Shown here: positions 1 to 11,239 of the stretch, one piece after another
Position numbering within the stretch: position 1 is the first letter of the stretch
Layout: each line of letters begins with the position of its first letter
Source of the DNA: Axinella damicornis
Taxonomy: Eukaryota > Porifera > Demospongiae > Axinellida > Axinellidae
Assembly (NCBI GenBank): GCA_963931865.1
Contig: OZ007505.1
Coordinates: 18,253,457 to 18,317,456, forward strand
Length of the DNA stretch: 64,000 nt
Direction of reading: 5' to 3'
The notes under the pieces: model-generated
The model's database searches: none
The model's input: the letters and a program-made list of their open reading frames with translations, nothing else
What the model was told of the DNA's origin: nothing
Made by a program: the position numbers and the translations under genes

Positions 1-1753
1 CATTCCTGTTCATTTTGTTCTTCCTTGCACCATCTTTGGAACTCAGTTGTTGACCATCTTCAGCCAGTGAGTCCACAAGACTTCTCATATCCTCAATGTC
101 TCTTTCAAAATCATTTTCTCTCCTCTTCTGGCCCTTCCTGTTCTCCGTTTCTTGTTCCTTGGAATTTGAGCCAATTTCATCATTTCTCCCATTCTTGACT
201 CTCCTTCCCTTCCTTCGCTCAACAGGTCCTGATTCATCACTTTCCTTTTCCTCACGTCCATGAGACTCACCTTCATCTTTGTCACCAATCATGTTTTTCC
301 TCCTTCTTTGTTTCCCTTCCTTCTCCTTTCCCCTCCACCCCTTCCTAAGAGGGAAGAAGTTTCTGTTTTTTTCCCTTGCCTCAAGAGGCTGCAGAATAGC
401 CGAATCAACCTCCTCAGGATCCAGCGTCACATCTGTAAAAGGCATTCATCCAGTGACTCAATGCACTAAAATATTTAACAGATTCATTTGACTGAAATGT
501 TACCTGTGTCTTCGTTACTGGACTCGTTGTCTTCCAGCTTTTCCCGTCCCTGGCCTCCATCCCGTCCGAACATCAGCTTCCGAATTCCACCTCGTCTCCT
601 GTGGGCACTCCTCTTCTGCACATGAAGAGGTGGCGCTCCAGAATAATCTGCCTCCAAGTCCAGACCACTGCCGTCCACCTCTGCAAGAAGTTGTGTTGCC
701 TCCAAATCCAGACCACTACCGTCCACCTCTGCAAGACGTTGCGTTGGTAGTTCTGCCTCCACGTCCAGACCACTACTGTCCACCTCTGCAAGAGGTTGCG
801 TTGGTAGTTCTGCCTCCACGTCCACACCACTACCGTCCACCTCTGTAAGAAGTTGCATCGGAGATTCTGAATATAAATCCACAGTACACAAATTCAATGG
901 AATCAAGTGCTTACACTGTGTATATGCATGTTTTTCATCGCCATACTAGTTTCCATATCCATACACTTATTTACCATAGTAGCTGCAGTAGTAAATTCAC
1001 AAGTACCTTAAGGCTACTATTTGAAGATACCTCAGATTTGGTGGGTATTACAATCAGTCACCCATTGTGATGTACTATTTATGACATAATACTATTAAAT
1101 TTTATTAGTGAATGTAAATTTTAGCAAATTCATCTGCTCTTGCTAAAAGCAGTAGCCTTAAGGGTATTGCCTAATTTGTATACAACCAATTTATGTCAAT
1201 CACCCACCAGCAGGTAGTAGTGTTCTGGGTTCATCCGCTTCATGATCAGCATTGCTGTTGGGAGACCCGTCCAGAAGAGTGTCAGACGACTTAGGTCCCA
1301 ATCCAAGATGATCGTACTCAACGCCACTCTTTGGGGTGAGTTGGTTGGCCTTTGGTGATCCAGGATCAATGATTGGAGGGAAGGGTAGCAGTGCACCAGG
1401 GTACATCGGAACACACAGACCGTCATCCATGCTTCCACTCAGTGAGAACTCACATATGTACCCGGTACGGCATGGCTCTTTCCCTGAACATTTCACAGAG
1501 GAACCTGTAGTATATCAAAATCAACAAGTTAGTACAGATACTCAGATAGCTCTTTAACTAGTTTATTTTATTTACCGTCTGCAACTAGATGGGCGCGACT
1601 CGGCTAACTTAGCTACAGCAAATATACGGCATTATTAACAGTAGAAACGGCTCAAAGTCACTCACCGTTGTCCAACGCAGCACAGATATGCAGATACAGA
1701 ACCACCACCACCGTAAGTATAGGTAAAACCCGACCACTTTTCGCTCGTGCCAT
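1..1753 (-). CDS. Kazal/charged-repeat secreted protein, left paralogue (5' part only)
   Basis: Exons read on the minus strand: 1666-1753 (signal peptide, starts MARAKSGRVLP), 1208-1504 (Cys-containing segment with CSGKEPCRTGYICEF), about 504-866 (tandem 19-20-residue repeats of the QPLAEVDSSGLDVEAELPT type), and 1-432 (start of the Lys/Glu-rich exon, cut by the window edge). It is a paralogue of the complete gene at 3611-10423: exon order, phases and much of the nucleotide sequence match. Differences: the acceptor used by the right copy at 9651-9652 is CTG here, so the repeat exon probably starts at a different AG (866); the repeat exon carries other repeat variants. Product not recognised beyond the family features described for the right copy. 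Whether this copy is functional cannot be judged because its 3' part is outside the window. Confidence 0.7.
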
Positions 1754-1900
1754 GATTGCCGCAGCTATCTCGTCCGAACGAAAATAACAGCGTAAGAAAC
1801 GCTGTTGTCAGGTTAAGAAATTGGTGGCGCGCGTTTCAGTAGCGTAACGCATGCGCAGTTGTATGCGGCCGGCCAGCAATGAATCGTGAAAGGGGTGGGG
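1754..1900 (-). promoter_or_regulatory. Probable promoter of left Kazal paralogue
   Basis: The 100-150 bases upstream of the start codon are nearly identical to those upstream of the right paralogue (10424-10570), and both contain the palindrome-like CGCATGCGCAG (here about 1849-1859), close to the NRF1 consensus. Conservation may only reflect recent duplication, so the regulatory role is inference. Confidence 0.4.
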
Positions 1901-2091
1901 CTACCATATGGAGAGAGCTTCGCTGCAGCGCAGAGTACTCGTACTCCCTTGATTTTCCGTTAGTGACAGTACGTTAGCACCATAATTATGCTATACACTA
2001 TTTTATATGGGTTAGGGTGTGGCTGTAGGCCTATTAGTGTATAAATACGGATGCTAACGAACTGTCACTAACGTCACGTCTCCCTTGCAAA

Positions 2092-2154
2092 AGGTAGTCT
2101 CGCAGGCCAGCCTCTCGCCACACCCAGCGAGAGGCTGGCCCGCGAGACTATGCA
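2092..2154. repeat. Short perfect-stem hairpin, TAGTCTCG-type ends
   Basis: Arms TAGTCTCGCAGGCCAGCC and its reverse complement enclose a short loop (GCCACACCCAGC). It belongs to the foldback family with TAGYCTCG ends seen repeatedly in this window. It sits directly upstream of the BMT2 pseudogene. Confidence 0.7.
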
Positions 2155-2900
2155 AAAGGCCCCTTGTCAGAGTATGGCGGTGGCCGGGTTAAATGGTGTG
2201 CAGATGCTTGTGAGGAATATTTCTCACATGGTACCCTTGAGAAACTTCTGCTGAAAGACTTGGGGCGTTTGAAGAGCACCACCCTGGTATATACCACTCG
2301 ATCTCCCTCTCCAAAAGAGGTAGAGTTGAAGGATTTGGGATGAGAAAGTGGATGTTGGAAGCTGCATGCTATAAGATTATTCCCTTACAGAATATCACCA
2401 ATTTGAAGTGACTGCAATGGACATTGCCCCCTGCTGTGGAGGTGGGTGATTTTTTTCTCCTAGCCTGTTCGTGAGTGTGATCTGATGGAGCTGCAGACCG
2501 AAGTTTGTACAGTACCGATACTCGTGTACTTACTGATCCTGGAGCCAATGCAAGGAACGGGCTGCCACCCAAAAATCCAACTCTAAGGCAGTTGACCATT
2601 GGGTGGTACAATGTGTCTTCTCGCTCCTTCTCTCCTATATGCCATCCAATGAGCTGACTGATGTGCTATGTCAATGCCCGCAAGGCTCTTAGACTTCATG
2701 GCCTACTGCTGATCGTCACTCCGGACAGTTCCCACCAGAATAAACACACTGAGATGATGAAATCGTGGAAGCACTGTATTGAGGAACTGGGCTTTCGCAG
2801 ATGGCGGTACATCAAGGCAACCCACTTGCACTGTATGGCATTCAGAAAAGTCCGGACCTGCGTTCACTATGCTCTTGTAACTAATTAGATTTCTCACACG
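2150..2900 (+). pseudogene. BMT2/SAMTOR-like (S-adenosylmethionine sensor, methyltransferase fold) pseudogene
   Basis: Pieces match the vertebrate protein in order. At 2158-2250 there is GGGRVKWCADACEEYF (zinc-finger-like N-terminal part). Near 2340-2440 comes KVDVGSC, the SAM-binding loop, then TAMDIAP. At 2610-2650 there is VFSLLLSYMPS. At 2661-2870 there is [15 protein letters not shown] through [17 protein letters not shown] to HCMAFRK. The pieces lie in different frames, with a stop straight after the KVDVGSC segment and a 1-nt shift between MPSNEL and [10 protein letters not shown], and residues are missing between segments. No splice sites rescue the breaks, so this is a dead copy. The intact protein binds SAM and restrains mTORC1 through GATOR1/KICSTOR. 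Confidence 0.85.
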
Positions 2901-3610
2901 TGTGCATCTCAGGAGATAGAGGGTGTCACTCACTCAGATGACGGTTTTCTTTTGCAGACAACTAAGACCCCTTGGCTAACAACACTAAGGCCATACCAAT
3001 TTAATTTTATGTTGCTCGGGCCAGAAGACCTTTCAAAGAGGGTCGGTAGGTAGGCTCAATAATGATAATAATAGTCACGTGATCACTCATTACCATGGTA
3101 ACCAAACAATACTAAGCCAGAGCCAGCAGGAAGTGAATGTACACGAAGTACACAATCACACAAAAATACCAAACCGAGCCAACAGGAACATTTGCAACCT
3201 ACAATCTTAATAGGTTTCTGCACAATCTTGTGGCGTCTTTTGACTAGAACGCTTAGCCATGCAGCAGAAGCTGCCATTTTCAATCGGCATGGCTCATACG
3301 TATACGCATGCGAAAGAGATGACGTAACGAATAAATCGCACTTGCCAAAATTTGGGTCGGTCGGGCCCGAGCAACATAAAATTTAATTGGTATGGCCTAA
3401 ACGTTCTACCAGTATAGCTACAGATTTCTTATTAAGGGAATAGTTGCATGAGCAATCAGCAAAATTATTGGTACTTGCTTTGCTGGTCCAAGTACTCCCT
3501 ATAATTATTATTTTTTTGTTGACAAAAGGTTGCCTTTTATTATACAATAATATTAATCATGCATGCACTCAATAACAGTAAATAACTCGGTCCAGTTCCA
3601 ATTCTGGTGA
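2901..3610. other. Intergenic, no gene seen
   Basis: Low-coding-potential sequence between the BMT2 relic and the 3' end of the right Kazal gene. GGTAGGTAGGCTC at 3045 and the GGTCGGTCGGGCCCGAGCAACATAAAATT stretch near 3355-3385 (inverse of 2999-3025) form a foldback pair of roughly 385 bp; nothing else stands out. Confidence 0.5.
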
Positions 3611-6600
3611 TCACATGGTCAAAAGAGTCCCGGCAACAACAGCTACGACCAGGGTAGCCAGACAGGTGGAAGAACCGGACGCTCCACTGATACCCTCCTC
3701 CCACTCGTCCGTCTTCTCCGCCACCTTGTTCAGTCCCTTGCTGACTGACTTTGTTGCTTCCTCTTGAGCCTTCTTTGGCAGCTCCCCAGCTTTCTTCAGC
3801 AAGTCTGTCACTCCATTAAGGGGATTCAAGGCACCAATGATCTTTCCAGTACGGCCTTCACCCGACTTGCTAGGGACCTCCTTTGCACTGCCTGCCACAG
3901 GCTTGAGAATGCTGCTAGCTACTTTCTTTGGGGGATTGTTGATAGTTTCCACCAGCTCCCTGCTCGCTACTTTGCACCGTGCTGCATCCTGCATCTTCAC
4001 AGCCGCAAGAACCACCGAAATGTCTCCATTGTCACTGAGGGTTGCAGTCAGATCACACTTCTGTCCTGCCTCAGTAGATAGCATCCGCCTGAGGAAGTTT
4101 TCCACAACGTACAGGTGGTTCGCCTGCTCCCAGTGCTGAGCGAGAGCAGCAAGACCAGAGGCATCGGGACGGACGTTGATGGCACCACCTGAACAGGGAA
4201 AGAACTTGATATCAAATCAGGCAGTGACTTGTATAAGTATCTATTTACAGCAACTCACCACAAACAGGGCAGCATGACCCTTCAGGAATCACAGTGTGGT
4301 CACAAGAGGTCTTTGGGCAGCGGTTGCTTTTCCTCACAGCCTCACAGCTACTCAGATCACCTTGCAGGCTGTTTGGGGGGGGGGGGGATAGGATGGATCA
4401 AGAATAATTATGTCAGCATTATTCAGTTCGAAGGGTGGATCACAATGAGCCAGGATTTCATAAAACTTTATTTTCATACAACGTTTCGACCCAACTGGGT
4501 CTTCCTCAGGTACAGCACCCAGTTGGGTCAAAACGTATGAAAATAAAGTTTTTCCTGGCTCATCGTGGTCCACCCTTCGAATTTATGCACTAGATTTCAA
4601 CCCTAGTGGACCCGAATTGTGAAGAACGTCGCTGTAGTGGGCACTTGACTCTATAAACGTAACTATGTCAGCATATTCAGTGTACCCATCAAACTCACTC
4701 TTCAGCAAAGCACGTTCCGTGGTAGTCAATCCTGACATTGTGAGCTCGAGCATGGCAGGGGGAAGGGTACGTGTCACCATCACTGCCACACACTATCTCG
4801 CTGCAGAGAGAGGGCCGGCAGGGACCAGTGTAGGCAAGCGTTACCTCTGCCTGGTGGAGGTGGCAGAGAGTCCTGTAGGTCTTGTCATCGGAGCCACACA
4901 CCTGAGCAAACTCCTCCTCCTTACACTCCTCCTTGGCAACTACAAAAGAAACGCAATAATACAAAATTCAACAAGACAATTAATTTCTCTTGTTTAGTGT
5001 TTTTCAGATATTTAACACTCACCACACATATACTGCCGGCAGGGTAGCCTGGAGCCATCTTTGGTATAGAGAGCCAAACAAACACCGTGGTTGATGGGAA
5101 CACAGAGTTGATCGTCTGCACACTCGTGGTTATCACAGGGATTCTGTGTGTGACAAGATATGGAGTTTCAAATAAACCCCTCTTCATCCAAGGGTGCTAG
5201 TAGCTACCAGTCAGAGTTAGAGCAATGAATACCACGTACAAGTAGTACACTACCGGGGGGGGGGGGGGGGGGGGGGGGTATGCATGTTTTAACACACCTT
5301 CTCTGTACAGGGTCCAGCTGTGATGTCTTCTTCTTTCAGATCCCCACAGTTGACAGCATGGCAGAGAGAGTTGTATGTCTTGCCGTTTGCCCCACACACC
5401 TCCTCGCCAACCTCCTCCTCACATCGCTTGCAAGGATCAGACTCCTCTTCACTTGGCAGTTCTGATTCATCCTCTTCATCTTCCTCTTCGCCCAGGCTGT
5501 CCTCCAACTGCTCTTCAACACGCTCTTCCTTCACTTTCTCTTCAACTTGTTCCTCAATTTCCTCCTCAAGATCCTCTTCAACTTCTTCCTCAATTTTCTC
5601 CTCCATATCATCTTCAATGTCATCTTCTATAGCTGACTCTATCTGCTCTTCAACATCCTCTTCAATCTCATTTTCCACATCAGCCTCAATGTCCTGCTCA
5701 ACTTTCTCCTCAATCTCTTCTTCTGCCATCTTCTCAGCTTTAGATTTGTTCTTCTTCTTCTTCTTCTCTCCCTTGGACTTGTTCTTCTCCTGCTCTGGCT
5801 CATCCTGAGGTTCCATTTTAGATCTGTTCTTCTTTTTCCCACGTTTGGGCCCATTTTCCTCCTGCTCTAGCTCATTCTGTTGCTCTGGTTTAAATTTCTT
5901 CCCCTTTTTCCCTGCTTTGGATTTGTTTTTCTCCTGCTGCGGCTCAGTCCGACGCCTGGTGCTGGATTTGCTGTTCTCTTTCTTCTTCTGGTGTGACTCC
6001 AGAGGACTTTCTTCATCAGCTTGCTTGCCCTCTTTCTGGCCTCCTTTCTTTCCAGCCTTTCTTCCACGGCTCTTGACACGGGCCCCCCTCCTATTTCGTT
6101 GATTTTCCTCTCCTTCACCTTCTATTGGCTCCATTTTTTCACCCTCACCGCTCATTTCTTCCTCAGATTCCAAACGATCCACGTTATGTTTCTCCAAATC
6201 GGTCTCAGCCTCCCCAAGTAGAACTGCTGCGTCTTCTGGTGGGGAACTCCTCCTCGCTCTGCTGTGTGTGTTGCTTTTCTTCAGCTTATCCAGGAAACGT
6301 TGCAGTAGTCCTCCCAGACGGATCTTCCACTGTACTGCAGGAGAGGTGTTCTCATCTTCTGGGGTTTCCACAGCAACACTGCAATTAAAGGAGACACAGA
6401 TCATTTCAACATGATCCTTCACATGATCCTTTAAATTAGTAGGATCCCATCATTACAAAGTCTATCAATAATTAAGAAGACAAGGCTACAATGCTTGGAA
6501 TTCAAACTCACTTCTTGGTCCCATGGTGTCGTGGCCTATCAGACTGATCGTGTGCATCAACAGCATCCTCTTCAATTGGCTCCTCATCGTGGTCTTCCTC

Positions 6601-9600
6601 CTCCTCCAGACCATCATTTTCAAGTTCGTTATTATCCTCAGAGTCCTGACCTTCAAGCTCTTCAGCCACCAATTCTTCCTCCCCAGCTGTTTTGCTGTTC
6701 TTCTTGTTCCCCTTTCCTCTCTTCTTGCCACCTAGGTTCTGTCCTTTTTTGCCATGATTCTTATGCAGTGATACATCACTGGCCTTTTCCTCATCATCCT
6801 CTTCAAGAATGTCATTTTCGGTTTCTTCAACTTCATCATCTACCTCACACTTCCTTGCCTTATCACACTTGCTCTTTCTCTTTCCAGCTTTTCCAGCTTT
6901 TCCAGCTTGCTTCTTAGGACTGTCAGCATCCAGTTCTCTGCTGTCATCGACCAAGTCATCTATCAGATTATCTAACTCCTCAATCTCTTCACGGATCTCA
7001 ACATGATCTGAATCTCCCTTCTTCGCCTTCCCACCTTCGTTGTCTTTCTTCCTTCCAGCTGTGTTTTTCTGACCGGTTTTCTTGTGTTGCATGTTGACGT
7101 CCTTGCCTTCAAGTTCATCCACTCTATCATCTAGGGAATCAACAAGATGCTCCAGGTTTTCAACTTCGTCTTTGAGTGCATCAAGATGCGAACCATCAAC
7201 CTTCTTTCCGTCCCCATTTTTGTTTCCTGGCTTAACACTCGTTTGATCCACCTCAGATACAAAGTTTAGATCTTCACGCAAAGAGTTGATCAGATGTTCA
7301 GCTTCTTCAACTTCCACTTCAATGGTCTCCTCAACATCACCCTTTTGTTCCTTTCTCTTTCCTGTCTTGTCCTTCTTTCCATTTCTGCCCCGCTTCTTTG
7401 CACTCCTGTCTTGGTTATCAGCATCATTGTCAAAGTCCAGATCCTCACTCAAGTCGTCCACCACATCCTCTGCCTCCTCATCTTCAACCTTTTGGTGCTT
7501 CTTCCCCTTTCTGTTCTTCTTTCCCTTTCGGCCCTCCTTTCTATTCTGGTCCAAACCTTCAGAGTTTACTTCATCCTCGTCTTCATCCTCCAATTCAGTA
7601 GTCTCCTCAACATCACCCTTTTGGTCTTTTCTCTTTCCTGTCTTGTCCTTCTTTCCATTTCTGCCCTGCTTCTTTGCACTCCTGTCCTGGTCATCAGCAT
7701 CATTGTCAAAGTCCAGATCCTCATTCAGATCATCCACCAAGTCCTCAGCATCCCCATCTTCAACCTTTTGGTGCTTCTTTCCCTTTCTCTCCTTCTTCCC
7801 CTTTCGGCCCTCCTTTCTATTCTGGTCCAAACCGTCAGAGTCCACCAAATCTTCATCTTCTTCATCTTCAGCAACACCCTTTCGGTCCTTTCTCTTTCCT
7901 GTCTTGTCCTTCTTTCCATTTCTGCCCGACTTCTTTGCATTCCTGTCCTGGTCATCAGCATCATTGTCAAAGTCCTCACTCAGGTCATCCACCAAGTCCT
8001 CAGCATCCCCATCTTCAACCTTTTGGTGCTTCTTTCCCTTTCTCTCCTTCTTCCCCTTTCGGCCCTCCTTTCTATTCTGGTCCAAACTGTCAGAGTCCAC
8101 CAAATCTTCATCTTCTTCATCTTCAGCAACACCCTTTCGGTCCTTTCTCTTTCCTGTCTTGTCTTTCTTTCCATTTCTGCCTGACTTCTTTGCATTCCTG
8201 TCCTGGTCATCAGCATCATTGTCAAAGTCCTCACTCTGGTCGTCCACCAAGTCCTCAGCATCCCCATCTTCAACCTTTTGGTGCTTCTTTCCCTTCCTCT
8301 CCTTCTTCCCCTTTCGACCCTCCTTTCTATTCTGGTCCAAACCGTCAGAGTCCACCAAATCTCTCTCTTCTTCATCCTCAACATCACCCTTTTGGTCCTT
8401 TCCCCTTCCTGTCTTGTTCTTCTTTCCATTTCTGCTCCGCTTCTTTGGACTCCTGTCCTGGTCATCAGCATCATTGTCAAAGTCGTGATCCTCACTCTGG
8501 TTGTCCACCAAGTCCTCATCATCCCCATCTTCAACCGTTTGGTGCTTCTTCCCCTTTCTCTTCCTCTCACTCTTCTTTCCCTTTCGGCCCTCCTTTCTAT
8601 TCTGGTCGAAACCTTCAGAGTCCACTTCATCCTCGTCTTCATCCTCCAATCCAGTAGTCTCCTCAACATCACCCTTTCGGTCCTTTCCCCTTCTGGTCTT
8701 ATCCTTCTTTCCATTTCTGCCCCGCTTCATGTCCTCGTCCACCAAGTCCTCAGCTTCCTCATCATCAACATCATTGTTTCGGCCCATCTTCCTCTCCATT
8801 TTCTTTTTCCCCTTTCTGCCCTTCTTTCTATTCTGGTCCATCTCAGAACCAAAGGTGAGATCTTGATTCAGAGAGTCCACTAACTCTCCAGCTTCATCAT
8901 CTTCCGATTCAGTAGTCTTCTCAGTAGCACCCTCATGACCCTTCCTCCTTTTCTTTCCTTCCCCATGCCTACCTCTCTTCCTAGCTTGGCCAAATTCATC
9001 ATCATCATCTGTTTCAGTGTCGTCCTTTCGGCCATTCTTCCTTTTCTTCTCCATTTCAATTTTCTCAGTCATGTTCTTCCTCCTTCTTTGTTTTCCTTCC
9101 TTCTCCTTTCCCCTCCATCCCTTCCTAAGAGGGAAGAAGTTTCTGGTTTTCTCCTTTGCTTTAGGACTAGTCGAATCGATCTCCTCAGGATCCAGCGTCA
9201 CATCTGCAAAAGGCATTCATCCAGTCACTCAATGCATTAAAAGATCCTTTTTGACTGAAATGTTACCTGTGTCTTCATTAGTGGAGTCATTGTCTTCCAG
9301 CTTTTCCCGTCCCTGGCCTCCATCCCGTCCGAACTTCTGCTTCCGAATTCCACCTCGTCTCCTGTGGGCACTCCTCTTCTGCACATGAAGAGGTGATGCT
9401 CCAGAAAAATCCGCCTCCAAGTCCAGACCACTGCTGTCCATCTCTGCAAGAAGTTGCGCCGTTGGAAGTTCTGCCTCCAAGTCCAGACCACTACTGTCCA
9501 CCTCTGCAAGAAGTTGCGCCGTTGGTAGTTCTGCCTCCAAGTCCAGACCACTGCCGTCCACCTTCGCAAGAAGTTGCGTTGGAAGTTCTGCCAGACCACT

Positions 9601-10423
9601 ACCGTCCACCTCTGCAAGAAGTTGCATCGGAAATTTTGAACACAAATCCACTGTACACAAATTATATACATCATCGTACTGGTTTCCATATCCAAACACA
9701 TTTTAGCTGCAGTAGTAAATTCACAGTACCCTAAGGCTACTATTTGAAGATACCTTAGATTTGGCAGGTACTTGATTCTAACAGAATGAGTCAAATTTAT
9801 TTATTGTGATGTGCAAATTCAACTGCTCTCACTAAAATCAGTAACAGTAGTAGCCTTAAGGGTATTGCCTAAATTAATTACAACCAATTTATATCAATCA
9901 CCCACCAGCAGGTAGTAGTGTTCTGGGTTCATCCACTTCAGCATGATTGCTGTTGGGAGTGTCCAGAAGAGTGTCAGACGACTTAGGCTCCAATCCATCC
10001 AGGCCAAGATGATCGTACTCAATGCCACTCTTTGGGGTGAGTTGGTTGGCCTTTGGTGATCCAGGATCAATGATTGGAGGGAAGGGTAGCAGTGCACCAG
10101 GGTACATCGGAACACACAGACCGTCATCCATGCTTCCACTCAGTGAGAACTCACATATGTACCCGGTACGGCATGGCTCTTTCCCTGAACATTTCACAGA
10201 GGAACCTGTAGTATATAATCAACAAGTTAGTACAGATAGCTCGTTAACTAGTACACTTATTTTACAACCTGCAACTTGATGGGTGCGAGTTACAGCGGCG
10301 GATTATAACAGTAGAAACGGCTCAAAGTCACTCACCGTTGTCCAACGCAGCACAGATATGCAGATACAGAACCACCACCACCGTAAGTATAGGTAAAACC
10401 CGACCACTTTTCGCTCGTGCCAT
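3611..10423 (-). CDS. Secreted Kazal/follistatin-like/VWC-like protein with huge charged repeat region and GPI-type tail
   Basis: Nine exons, all in phase: 10336-10423, 9906-10205, 9267-9650, 6512-9203, 5298-6378, 5023-5143, 4699-4939, 4259-4368, 3611-4188; 1864 codons. Order: signal peptide (VLPILTVVVVLYLHICAA); short Cys region; 19-residue QLLAEVDSSGLDLEAELPT repeats; about 1,200 residues of alternating Lys/Arg- and Asp/Glu-rich sequence, including about six 84-92-residue repeats (exon 4); a Kazal domain (CGANGKTYNSLCHAVNC); a follistatin-like Cys segment (CDNHECADDQLCV); two more Kazal domains (CGSDDKTYRTLC, CGSDGDTYPSPC); a VWC-like piece ending SCCPVC; and a C-terminal domain ending in a hydrophobic stretch with no following residues, as in GPI signals. 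Kazal domains usually inhibit serine proteases or organise matrix proteins. The combination recalls RECK, agrin or testican, but I do not assign it to any. The start is fixed by the signal peptide. Confidence 0.85.
4427..4581. repeat. Palindromic MITE-like element in a Kazal-gene intron
   Basis: Arms starting TTCGAAGGGTGGATCAC and ending GTGGTCCACCCTTCGAA, with an inner stem around ACCCAACTGGGT and TTTATTTTCATA; about 155 bp folding almost end to end. It lies in the intron between exons 4259-4368 and 4699-4939. No coding capacity. Confidence 0.75.
7330..8760 (-). repeat. In-frame coding tandem repeat, unit about 250-276 bp, about six copies
   Basis: Within exon 4 of the Kazal gene, units of the form KKHQKVEDGDAEDLVDD, DNDADDQDR, GRNGKKDKTGKRK and LDQNRKEGRKGKK recur about every 84-92 residues. 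Central units (about 7720-8250) are nearly identical in DNA, which indicates recent unequal exchange. The first and last units are diverged. Confidence 0.85.
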
Positions 10424-10739
10424 GATTGCCGCAGCTATCTCGTCCGAACGAAAATAACAGCATAAGAAACGCTGTTGTCAGGTTAAAAAATTGGTGGCGC
10501 GCGTTTCAGTAGCGTAACGCATGCGCAGTTGTATGCGGCCAGCAATAAATCGTGAAAGGGGTGGGGCTACATGTCACTGACAAAATGGCAGGCTGTCTAG
10601 TTCGTCTGTGTTCATATTAAATCGATCGCTCAGGTCAAGAGCAATACTGTAAAGTACAAATAGGTGAGATTTCGTGTTCAGTGCTTGTAGCATACGTTTT
10701 CTCACATGTTTAGGAGATTGTGAGCCAAGAGGCTATGCT
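10424..10739. promoter_or_regulatory. Probable divergent promoter
   Basis: The 316 bases between the start of the minus-strand Kazal gene and the start of the plus-strand CaaX protein gene are GC-rich and contain CGCATGCGCAG at about 10518-10528 (NRF1-like). Head-to-head spacing suggests shared control; this is inference from position and motif only. Confidence 0.4.
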
Positions 10740-11201
10740 ATGGAGTCACCCAACGAGGCCGAGGGTAGGGAAAACACGGGTCGATCTAATTATCGAGCCT
10801 TCAGTGATCGTGGTGATCCATTCAGCAATGGGCTGGATCCTGGAGTGGTGGGAACTAGTCCTGTAAGGTCCCTGGGATTCGATGTTGTCCCAATCCCCCA
10901 AACAACTGCAGCTGCGAAAGGCCGAGGAAATTCCAACGTGTCCGAGGGCTACGTAACTGCAACCTCAGATGCAGAGTATACATCGCCAGAAACTAGGAGA
11001 TCACCTGCATTCAAAGGTGAATAGAGTTGGTGGATATTTTAATATTTCTTTTGCAGCATTTGTGACACTATCTATGCACTATATATCTATTTAGTGAGCC
11101 AACATGAGTGTGCACACTTGTTTATTCAATGACAATATTGTTGTTTTTTTTTGTGCCGTATTGTACTGGGAAGCAAGGCTACAGCAACCCTTCCTCAACC
11201 C

Positions 11202-11239
<38 letters not shown>

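Larger units (their letters stand above)
1..10570. repeat. Segmental duplication: 1-1880 versus about 8960-10570
   Basis: The block holding promoter, signal-peptide exon, exon 2, Leu/Glu repeat exon and the start of the big charged exon occurs twice in the same orientation, about 8.7 kb apart. Homology ends near 1880 on the left copy and near 10570 on the right copy. Small indels and substitutions separate the copies, for example in introns 1 and 2. Confidence 0.85.

Noticed and set aside
7286..8657. Long open frames on the plus strand opposite the charged-repeat exon
   Set aside because: They are antisense shadows of the repeated minus-strand exon; composition (Ser/Phe/Pro) mirrors Lys/Glu codons and no splice or start context supports them.
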